From Pilimelia terevasa (GTDB taxonomy: Bacteria; Actinomycetota; Actinomycetes; Mycobacteriales; Micromonosporaceae): DNA of 64,000 nucleotides. Shown here one piece after another: positions 53,028-61,100 of the stretch. Below the pieces are notes generated by a model. It saw only the letters and a program-made list of their open reading frames with translations. It had not been told where the DNA came from and made no database searches. Location: the NCBI RefSeq assembly GCF_014647915.1, contig NZ_BMQC01000004.1:248001-312000 (forward strand), given 5' to 3'. The first letter of the stretch is position 1. Every line of letters starts with the position of its first letter. Made by a program: the position numbers and the translations under genes.

Positions 53028-56000
53028 TCAGCGGCGGGCCGGCACCTTCAGGTGCGTCAGCGCGCGGCCGATGAACGTGTCCCGCTCCTTGGTGCCCAGG
53101 CCCTCCAGCCCGAAGCCGGCGTAGACGGTGTCCGGGGTCGTCACGACCGCGGACTCGGTGAACATCGCCTTGGTGCGCGCCCACGTGGCCGGGTTCTTCG
53201 GCGAGCCGGCCGGGGCCGGCGGCGTCGCCCAGCCGCCGAAGTCCGCCTCGAACGAGGTGTCCGCCACGACCTGGCCGCCCACACTGACCCGCGCCTGGTC
53301 GACGAAGACCCCGATGCCCTCGGTGCCGCCGTCGGTCATCGCCGTGACCGACACCTCGACCCGCTTGCCCGCGTACCGGCTCAGGTCGAACGCCATGGGC
53401 TGCCACCCGCCCGAGCCGCCGCTGACCGCGTGCCACTCGCCCGTGGTGCCCTTGGGCGTACAGCCGGTCAGGTAGTGCAGGACGTGCGGGTGCAGCCGCT
53501 GGATGTTGCCGTCGCAGCCCAGGCCGGCGTCGGTGCTGGTCCGGCCGGTGCGCTCGGGCAGCGTGGTCCAGTTGTCGGTGCCGACCTCGTGCGCCTCCAC
53601 GAACACGTAGTCGTACCGCGGCTCGGTGTCGTGGGAGAGCTGGAAGGCCAGCTCGCCGGTGCTCGCCTGGGACAGGTCGACCGTGCGGGTCAGCCGCTGG
53701 TACGCCTGGGCCGCCCCGAGGACGCTGGCGTGGTACTCCCCGTCGCGCGGCGTGAAGGGACCGCCGCCGGGCCGCTGCCACGTCATCCCGGCCGCCGCGT
53801 CGAACTGCGGGAACCGCTGCGGCGGCAGGAAGCTGGGCGTCTGGAGGAAGCCGGCCGTGTGCTTCTGGTTGCCCGCCGAGTCCGGCCCGTTGAACCCGCC
53901 GCTGAGCCCGCCGAACGGCCCGCCGGCCACCCCGGCGACCGGGTAGACCGCGCCGTCGGGGGCGCGCCCCGCGTTGTCCAGGTACTGGTAGGCGCCGAGG
54001 TAGTACTGGAGGAAGTCGTTGGACAGCTCCAGGCACGGCGCCGCCTGCGGGGTCCGGCAGTCGGCGGTCCCGCCGGGGTCGTAGCTGGCGTCGGTGCCGG
54101 TGCCCTGGGCGCGCAGCGCGTGCTGGCCGCCCAGGATCAGCTTGCCGCCCTCGTTGAGGTAGTCGCGCACGGCCATCTCGGTGTCCAGCGCCGCCTTGGC
54201 GGCGGTGCCGGCCGGCTGGCCGGGGTTGCGGATCACCTCGTCGTCGCCGGTCTCCCAGACGACCGCCCGGTAGTGGGACAGCACACCCAGCGGGTGCGGC
54301 GCGCGGCGGCCCTGGGCGTCGAAGTCGTACACGTCCGGCCGGTGGCCCGCCCGCTTCAGCGCGTCGACGTGGACGCCCGCGTACTTGGCGGTGGTGCCGG
54401 TCTGCCGCGGCGCCTCGCCCGTGACGTCCTCGGCGGCCAGCACCAGCACGTCACCGCCCACCGCGTCGTGGACCCGGTAGGTGAAGCGGTCGCTGGTGAC
54501 CTTGCGGTCGGCGCCGCCGACCTGCTTGGTCGCCGTGAACCACGCCTGGACCCGGTCGCCGGGCCGGGCGCCGGTGACCACGCCCCGCCGCTCGGCGAAC
54601 CACTGGGTGCCCTCGTGCCCGTAGCGCTCGCCGCCGGTCCACGGCGCCGCCTTGGTGAGCTGCGTCGGGCCGCCGTTGATCCGGTACGCCAGCTTGACGC
54701 CCCGCAGCGACCTGCGGACCACGGCCGCCACCGGCTGGCTGGTGCCGTAGGAGACCGGGAACGGGTCGACGACCAGGTCGGGGGTGTGCCGGCCGATCGA
54801 GGAGACCGGGTCGGCGGGGTCCTTGGCCGACAGCGCCATGGACAGCGCGAACGGCACGTTCTTGCGGAACTCCATCGAGATCAGGCGCTCGTCGTCGGGG
54901 AAGTTGAAGCCGCTGGGGCAGTCCTCCGGGCGCCACTCGTCGTCGTCCAGCCAGCCCGAGACCGTGGCGCAGGTGGACATCTCCGGGGTGAAGCCGTACA
55001 CGCCGTACTTCTGGCCCATGTACGAGTCGGTGTCGCCGTTGGTGGTGTACAGCTCCGCGCCCAGGTCGGGGTCGTAGCCGGGGACCGCCGGGAAGGCGTC
55101 GTCGCCGGCCAGCGCCTCGCCGATCACGTCGTCGGGGCTCGGCGTGGTGACCTGCCAGCCGGTGCCGTACAGCAGCAGCTCGGCCGCCGAGTGGTAGTTG
55201 ACGAAGAAGCGGAAGTCGACCCGGCGGGCCAGCGCGTCCAGCGCCTGGGACTCCGGCTCGGAGTTGGGGCCGGCGCCCCGGTACGTCTCGCTGTTCGGGT
55301 TGGGTGAGGACCCCTCGTTGTCGTAGCCCCAGCGGTACTGGTAGTTGCGGTTGGGGTCCACGCCGTCACCGGTGGTGATCTGGCCGTCGAAGTTGGTGTC
55401 CCGCAGGTTCTTGCGCCAGAGGCGGTGGCCCTCGGTGAAGGTGTAGTCGTAGCCGTCGGGGTTGAGGACCGGCACGAACCACAGCTCCGTGGTGTCGATC
55501 ACCTTGGTGAGCTGGTCGTTCGTACCGTAGCCGGTCAGCATGTGGTGGATCAGCCGGCGGTTCATCTCCGGGGTGATCCACTCGCGGGCGTGCTGCCCCC
55601 CGGCGTAGAGGACGGCCGGCCGGCTGTTCTCGGCGACCTGGCCGGCGTCCTTGGTGACGCGCAGCGCGAGGATCGGCTTGCCGTTGACCGAGTGCCCGAT
55701 GGTCTGGAGGCTGGTCAGGCCCGGGTACCGGGCGGCGATGGTGACCAGCTCCTCGCGGAGCCCGCCGGGGCCGCTGTACGGGCGGAAGACCCTGGTCCCC
55801 GCCGCGCGCTGCCGCTCCATGGCCGCGGCCGCGCTGCCCCCGCGGACCTGCTTGGGGCTCAGCGGCACGCCGGCCCGGCGCAGCGCGTCGACCTGCGGCC
55901 CGGTGAGGATGGCCTCGACCCGGGTCCGCCCGTCGGCCTGGGGCGCGGCCTGCAACTCCTCCCGGTCCACGCCGGTGGCGTGGACGGCGGCGAGCTGGGC

Positions 56001-56132
56001 GGGGGAGAGGGTGCCGGTGTAGACCTGGAACCGGTCGGCGGGCGTCGACCGCGGCGCGGCGGCGGCCGGCACGGCGGCGCTGGACAGGCACAGGCCCAGC
56101 ACCGCGAACGCCGGCAGTAGTTTCCGTCTCAT
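53028..56132 (-). CDS. Secreted M14 zinc carboxypeptidase with C-terminal immune-inhibitor-A-like domains
   Basis: The 1034-residue protein has a signal peptide, a propiece (about 30-115), and an M14 domain with zinc ligands HxxE in GGQHAREW (His near 180, Glu near 183) and His near 313 (NYHSA). The catalytic Glu is near 383 (GFTPEM). The substrate residues NPDGYDY and DPNRNY are also there. After it come several beta-rich domains with VLVLAAEDVTGEAP and a final carbohydrate-binding-like module (STGELAFQLSHDTEPRYDYV; SVTAMTDGG), as in secreted bacterial M14/immune-inhibitor-A proteins. It removes residues from peptide C-ends outside the cell. The ribosome site GAGGAG lies 5 bases before the ATG. 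Confidence 0.93.
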   Translation of the reverse strand: MRRKLLPAFAVLGLCLSSAAVPAAAAPRSTPADRFQVYTGTLSPAQLAAVHATGVDREELQAAPQADGRTRVEAILTGPQVDALRRAGVPLSPKQVRGGSAAAAMERQRAAGTRVFRPYSGPGGLREELVTIAARYPGLTSLQTIGHSVNGKPILALRVTKDAGQVAENSRPAVLYAGGQHAREWITPEMNRRLIHHMLTGYGTNDQLTKVIDTTELWFVPVLNPDGYDYTFTEGHRLWRKNLRDTNFDGQITTGDGVDPNRNYQYRWGYDNEGSSPNPNSETYRGAGPNSEPESQALDALARRVDFRFFVNYHSAAELLLYGTGWQVTTPSPDDVIGEALAGDDAFPAVPGYDPDLGAELYTTNGDTDSYMGQKYGVYGFTPEMSTCATVSGWLDDDEWRPEDCPSGFNFPDDERLISMEFRKNVPFALSMALSAKDPADPVSSIGRHTPDLVVDPFPVSYGTSQPVAAVVRRSLRGVKLAYRINGGPTQLTKAAPWTGGERYGHEGTQWFAERRGVVTGARPGDRVQAWFTATKQVGGADRKVTSDRFTYRVHDAVGGDVLVLAAEDVTGEAPRQTGTTAKYAGVHVDALKRAGHRPDVYDFDAQGRRAPHPLGVLSHYRAVVWETGDDEVIRNPGQPAGTAAKAALDTEMAVRDYLNEGGKLILGGQHALRAQGTGTDASYDPGGTADCRTPQAAPCLELSNDFLQYYLGAYQYLDNAGRAPDGAVYPVAGVAGGPFGGLSGGFNGPDSAGNQKHTAGFLQTPSFLPPQRFPQFDAAAGMTWQRPGGGPFTPRDGEYHASVLGAAQAYQRLTRTVDLSQASTGELAFQLSHDTEPRYDYVFVEAHEVGTDNWTTLPERTGRTSTDAGLGCDGNIQRLHPHVLHYLTGCTPKGTTGEWHAVSGGSGGWQPMAFDLSRYAGKRVEVSVTAMTDGGTEGIGVFVDQARVSVGGQVVADTSFEADFGGWATPPAPAGSPKNPATWARTKAMFTESAVVTTPDTVYAGFGLEGLGTKERDTFIGRALTHLKVPARR

Positions 56133-56331
56133 GTGTCTCCTCGACGATGGGTGGTGTCCGCTGAAGCCTCATCGTCGGCGCGATGCCTGTCAATCGCCGG
56201 CCGCCGATCGGGCGAGGGTCTGCGGCTGCCGCCGCCCGCCAGGTGGCCGGGGCGAGGTCCGCACGACGGCATCATCGCCGCTTCGGCGCCCCCGCCGCGG
56301 GCACTGGCGCGGGGATCATCCGGTGGGGGTG

Positions 56332-56357
56332 GCCCGCCCGGGGCGCCCCGGGCGGGC
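56332..56357 (-). terminator. Palindromic terminator after the DUF4360-like gene
   Basis: GCCCGCCCGGGG (56332-56343) pairs perfectly with 56346-56357 across two bases. It begins 19 bases after the stop of the minus-strand gene ending at 56376. Confidence 0.7.
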
Positions 56358-56375
56358 GGCGGTGCGGCCGGGGCG

Positions 56376-57005
56376 TCAGCCGCAGAAGGCCCACGACAGG
56401 TCCAGGCGCTGCTTGAAGCCGCCCACCTGCGTGTTGACCATCGAGACGTTGGCGCTGCCCGACCCGCCGGGCGGTACCGCGCCCTGGAGCTGGGACTCGA
56501 TCAGCGGAACTCCGAGCTGCCCGCAGCCACTGCCCGACTGGCTGCCGCTGCTGGTACTGCCCACCGCCTCGCCGAACGGACCGGTGCGCTGCTCCACCTT
56601 GCTCGTCCTGGCGCCGCCGACCACGCCGTAGTCGACCTGGAGGCGCCCCTGGTTGCCGGAGGCCAGCGTCATCTGCGCCTGGGTCGCCTGCCTGGCGGGG
56701 CTGAACCGGAAGAGGTTCTTGTTGTAGGAAAGGTGGACCTCCAGGTGGCAGAGCTTCTTGGTGACCCCGGCGCCGGACTGCTTGACCTCGAAGGACGGGT
56801 ACTCGAAGAAGATCGCCCTGCGGTCGGGCGTCAGCGTCGCCTTCGGGGCCGCCCCGCACTGGCCGCTGATCCCCAGCGAGGTGATCGTGAGATCGGCCGG
56901 CGGATCGGTCGGAACGGGCCGGGGCGCGGCCGCGGCGGCGGGGGCGGCCGCGGCGAGGCCGGCCCCGAGGAGGGCTGCGGCGACCAGGGTGCGAATGGGG
57001 TGCAT
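56376..57005 (-). CDS. Small secreted protein, DUF4360-like
   Basis: The 209-residue protein has a signal peptide (HPIRTLVAAALLGAG, AAAAP region) and a beta-rich mature domain with Cys pairs. The opening LTITSLGISGQCG, the middle FFEYPSFEV and LCHLEVHLSYNKN, and the end FKQRLDLSWAFC are in the style of DUF4360 secreted proteins. Family members are found in actinomycetes and fungi as small extracellular or surface proteins of unknown job. The ATG 57005 has GGAGGAACC upstream. It lies between the KAS III-like gene and the M14 gene on the same strand, but hairpins on both sides suggest separate transcription. Confidence 0.72.
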   Translation of the reverse strand: MHPIRTLVAAALLGAGLAAAAPAAAAAPRPVPTDPPADLTITSLGISGQCGAAPKATLTPDRRAIFFEYPSFEVKQSGAGVTKKLCHLEVHLSYNKNLFRFSPARQATQAQMTLASGNQGRLQVDYGVVGGARTSKVEQRTGPFGEAVGSTSSGSQSGSGCGQLGVPLIESQLQGAVPPGGSGSANVSMVNTQVGGFKQRLDLSWAFCG

Positions 57006-57088
57006 GGGTTCCTCCGTCGACAGTGCTCGGGCGCCACGCCCGACCGGGCCGGCGCCCCTTCACCCTGTCGCGGGGTGCCGCGGGCGAG

Positions 57089-57124
57089 CATCGGGGAAAG
57101 CCCCACCCCCGGGTTGCCCCGATG
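57089..57124 (-). terminator. Candidate terminator after the KAS III-like gene
   Basis: CATCGGGG (57089-57096) pairs with CCCCGATG (57117-57124) over a C-rich loop of 20 bases, 24 bases after the stop codon of the minus-strand gene ending at 57148. The large loop makes it a weaker call. Confidence 0.45.
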
Positions 57125-57147
57125 GCCGGCCGCGGGCGCGGGCCGGC

Positions 57148-58170
57148 TCACCGCGGTCCGGCCTCCAGGACCAGGCAGGTGAACGTGAACCCGATGCCCA
57201 CGCCGATCAGGGCCACCCGGTCGCCCGGCGCGACCAGCCGGTGGCGGAGCAGGTGGTCGAGAGCGACTAGCTGGTCCACCGCGCCCAGGTGCCCGACCCG
57301 CCGCCCGAGCTGGTGCAGCGTGCGGTTCGGGTCCAGGCCCAGCGGCCCGGCGTACCCGGCCTGGAACAGCGCCCGCCCGACGAACGGCAGGCACACCCAC
57401 CGCAGCCGGTCCAGCGGCGTGTCCGCCTCCGCGAGCGCCTGCGTCGTCACCCGCTGCACGCCGGCCACGGACCGCGCCAGCACCGACGCGGGCGTGTGCC
57501 GCCCGGCGGCGAAGAACTGGCGCGCCCGGTCCCGCAGCACCAGCGGGCGCAGCACCGCCGTGGAGGCGCCGGTGAGCGGCTCGTCGCCGCGCTGCAGCCC
57601 GACCAGGCCGGCGTCGGTGTAGGACGAGGAGGACAGCAGCCGCAGCCGGCCGGCGCCGCGGCCCAGCACGGCGGCGCCGGCCCCGTCGCCGAACACGAGG
57701 CCGGAGTCCACGTTCCACCGGTCGAACTGCGGGGCGGCGAACCGGTCGGCCGCGGTGACCAGCGCCGCGGACAGCTCCGGCTGGCCGGCGAGCTGCCCGG
57801 CGGCCAGCTCCAGGCCCGCCAGCGCGCTGTTGGACAGGCCGCCCAGGTGCAGGGACAGGCCGGACCACCGCTCGCCGATCACCTCGGCGGCCACGGCGCA
57901 GGCCGACGACCAGAGGTCCAGCCCCTGGAAGTACACCGAGCCGTGCAGGTGCAGGCCCGGGGCGACCGCCCCCCCGGCGTGGGCCAGGGCGGCCCGGCCG
58001 GCGCGCACCGCCATGGCCGGCGGGTCCTCGTCGCACTCGGAGACCGACACCAGGCCGGCCTCGGCCGCGTCCGCGGCGCCGTACCGGCCGTCGGCCACCG
58101 CCTCGGCGACCGGGGTGAGGTCGCCGAGGACGCTGCCGGTTCCGGTGATCCACACGTCGTCGTAGCGCAC
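57148..58170 (-). CDS. Ketoacyl-ACP synthase III-like protein with altered active site
   Basis: The 340-residue protein has a thiolase-fold KAS III layout (VWITGTGSVLGD; LVFGDGAGAAVLG; ALIGVGIGFTFTCLVLE). The Cys expected in the ACSG context appears as Ser in LSNSALAGLELA (near 115). The His and Asn of the triad are replaced too (LPFVGRALF near 260; VGHLGAVDQ near 293). Such divergent KAS III proteins in biosynthetic clusters often act as acyltransferases rather than condensing enzymes, but this one may not be catalytic by the usual route. The GTG 58170 follows the NRPS stop with no gap (TGAGTG), so it belongs to the same operon. Confidence 0.85.
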   Translation of the reverse strand: MRYDDVWITGTGSVLGDLTPVAEAVADGRYGAADAAEAGLVSVSECDEDPPAMAVRAGRAALAHAGGAVAPGLHLHGSVYFQGLDLWSSACAVAAEVIGERWSGLSLHLGGLSNSALAGLELAAGQLAGQPELSAALVTAADRFAAPQFDRWNVDSGLVFGDGAGAAVLGRGAGRLRLLSSSSYTDAGLVGLQRGDEPLTGASTAVLRPLVLRDRARQFFAAGRHTPASVLARSVAGVQRVTTQALAEADTPLDRLRWVCLPFVGRALFQAGYAGPLGLDPNRTLHQLGRRVGHLGAVDQLVALDHLLRHRLVAPGDRVALIGVGIGFTFTCLVLEAGPR

Positions 58171-61100
58171 TCAGCCCAACTCCGCCAGGGCGGCGGAGAC
58201 CAGCGGGGCCAGCTCCGGTGCGTGGATGACCGAGTAGTGGTGGCCGGGCACCCGGTGGACGCGCAGCCGCGGGCAGTAGGGACCCCAGCCGAGGTCGGGC
58301 TCGTCGTAGGCGTCGTCGACGCCCATGCCGATCCGGGCGTTGCGCGGGGACGGGTCGTCGGCGCGCAGGAGGACGACGGGGACGCTGTCGTCCAGCGCGG
58401 CGGCGTGGTGGTCGGCCAGGTCGCGCAGGTGCCGGCTGAACGCCGCCTGCCGCTGCCGCCGGCCGTCGTTGGGGTGCAGCAGGCCGGCCTCGGTCAGTGC
58501 CCGGGTGAGGCCGTCGGCGTCCAGGTCGTCGGGCAGGCCCAGCTCCAGGAAGGCCTCGACGGAGCGCAGGTACCGCAGGTGCAGCTCCGCCTCGGTCCGC
58601 GGCCGGTCCAGGCCCTCCAGCGCCACGATCCGCTCCGGGCTGTTGGCGTCGACCATGACGACCAGGTCGACCGGGGCGCCGTCGCGGCGCAGCGCGCCGG
58701 CCAGGTGGTGGGCGACGGTGCCGCCCATCGACCAGCCGCCGATCAGGTACGGCCCGGCACCGGCGTGCCGGCGCAGCGCGTGGCCGTACAGCTCCGTCAG
58801 CGCGTCGATGCCCTCGGGCGCGCGGTGGCCGGCCAGCTCCGGGTCCGTCAGCGCCAGGACCGGCCGATCGGTCTCCAGCGACCGGGCCAGCTCGGCGTAG
58901 CAGAGCACGTCCCCGCCGGAGGGGTGGAGCAGGACCAGCGGCACGCCCGTGCCCTCGCGCAGCGGCACGACGATGTCGTCCAGGATCCGCGGGTCCGCCG
59001 GCAGGTGCGCCGCGGGTGCGCCGGTGCGCGGCCGCGGCGCGGCCCGGGTGTCGCCCTCCGCCCCGGCGGCGGGCGCCGCTGCGGCGGCCGCCAGCCCGGC
59101 GATGGTCGGGTCGGCCAGGAACCGGGCCGGCGGTACGGCCACCTCCCGCGCCGCGGCCAGCTTGCGGAGCATCCGCAGCGCGCTCAGCGAGTCCCCGCCC
59201 AGGGCGAAGAAGTCCGCCGCCCGGTCGGTCGGGAGCGTGCCGAGCAGCGGGTGCCACAGGGCGGCGATCTCCTCCTCCAGGCCCGGCCGCGGCGGACCCG
59301 CCTCGTGGGCGCCCCCGCCGCTCTCGGCGGGCGGCGCGGGCGGGTTGTCGGCCGGCGGCAGCTCCAGGGCCGCCGACCAGGCGGCCGGCGCGGCCAGCGC
59401 CCCGGCCTGCGCGACCAGGCCGGCGAACAGCCGGTCGAGGTCCCCGGCGGCGAACACCTCGTCCACACTGGCCAGGGAGAGCACCAGCTCCTCGCCGATC
59501 TCGTACAGCCGCAGCTCCAGCAGTACCTGGGGGGTGCGGATGCGCTGGGTGTGGTCGCGCTCGTCCACCCGGCCCAGGGGGCCGGCGGCGCTGTCCAGCG
59601 CGCCGCCGAGGGCGGCGTTGAGGCCCAGGGTGCTCTGGAACACCACGGGCGCGACGGGCCGGCGGCTGCCGCGCAGCCGGGCCAGCTCCCGCGACACCTC
59701 GACGCCGGTGGTCAACTGGTGGGCCAGGGACTCGGTGATCTGCTCCTGCATCGCCCGCGCCGCGGCGGCGAAGTCCCAGCCCGGCTGCAGCGCCACCGGC
59801 ACCAGGGCGGTCGCGGAGAAGGCGCCGATCATCCGGTCCACGTCGGGGTGCAGCGGGTGCCGGCTGAACTGGAGCGAGTTCATCAGGAAGCGGCGGTGCC
59901 CGGCCAGGCGGGCCACCGCGACGGCGTAGCCGGCGGCCAGCGCCGCCGACGGCGTGACGCCGTGCGCGGCGCACTGCGCGCGCAGTCGCGCCCAGTCCGC
60001 CGCGGGCAGGCGCGCCTCCCGGCCGCCCATGCCGTCGACGGTCACCGCGCCCGGCTCCGCGGCCAGCGGCAGGGCCGGCGCGGCGGGCAGGTCGGCGAGC
60101 CGGTCCGTCCACCACTGGCGGTCGGCGCGCCACTCCGGCCGGTCCGCCGCGCCCGCGACCGCGGTGACGTAGTCGCCGAAGTCGATCAGGAGCGGGGCGT
60201 GCACCGCGTTCGGGTCCGCCAGGTACGCCAGCAGCTCCCGGGCGAAGATCTGCGCGGACCAGCCGTCCGCGGTGAGCAGGCTGAAGGCGACGTGCAGCCG
60301 GCCGGCCCCGCCGGGCAGCAGGGTGAGCCCGACCGCGAACCCGGGGCCCTGCTGCGGGTCCGGGCCGGTGGCGCCCATCCGCTCCCGGACCGCGGCCAGC
60401 CCGGTCCGTACGGCGGCCTCGTCGCCGTCGCGCAGGTCGACCACGCCCACCGGGGCGGCCGTGGCGGCGGGGTCGTCCAGCGGCAGGATCCGCTGCGAGC
60501 CGTCGGGCAGCACCCGGGCCCGCAGCATCGGCTGGTGGGCCATCATCCGCTCGACGGCGTCGGCCAGGGCGCCCGGCGCCCGGTCGCCGTCGACGCCGGA
60601 GAGGGCCACGTCGGTGTAGTAGTGGGCGGAGTCGTACGAGAACTCCCAGCCGCCCTGCTGCCCGACGAAGTACGCCTGCTGCAGCGGCAGCAGCGGGAAC
60701 GGTGCCTCCGGGTCGGGCCGGCGGCGCAGCCGCAGCCCGGCGGCGGCCGGTCCGGTACCGTCGGTCCGGCCGTCCAGCAGCGCGGCCAGCTCGGCGAGGG
60801 TGGACTCGGAGCGGATCTCGGGCAGGGACAGCTCGACGCCGAGGCGCTGGCGCACGAGAGCCGTGAGCCGGACCGCGAGCAGCGAGTCCCCGCCGAGGCT
60901 GACGAACGTGGCGTCGTCGGCGATGTCGTCGCGGACGAGCAGCTCCGCCCAGATGCGGCGCAGGGCGTCGCGGGTCGCGGTGCCCGCCGGTTCCGGTTCC
61001 GGTTCCGGCGCGGGCGCGGGCGCGGGCGGCGGCGGGGCGACCGGGCCGTCCCACTCCCGATCCGGGGCGGCGAGGGTGCCGAGCAGGTCGACGTACCCGG

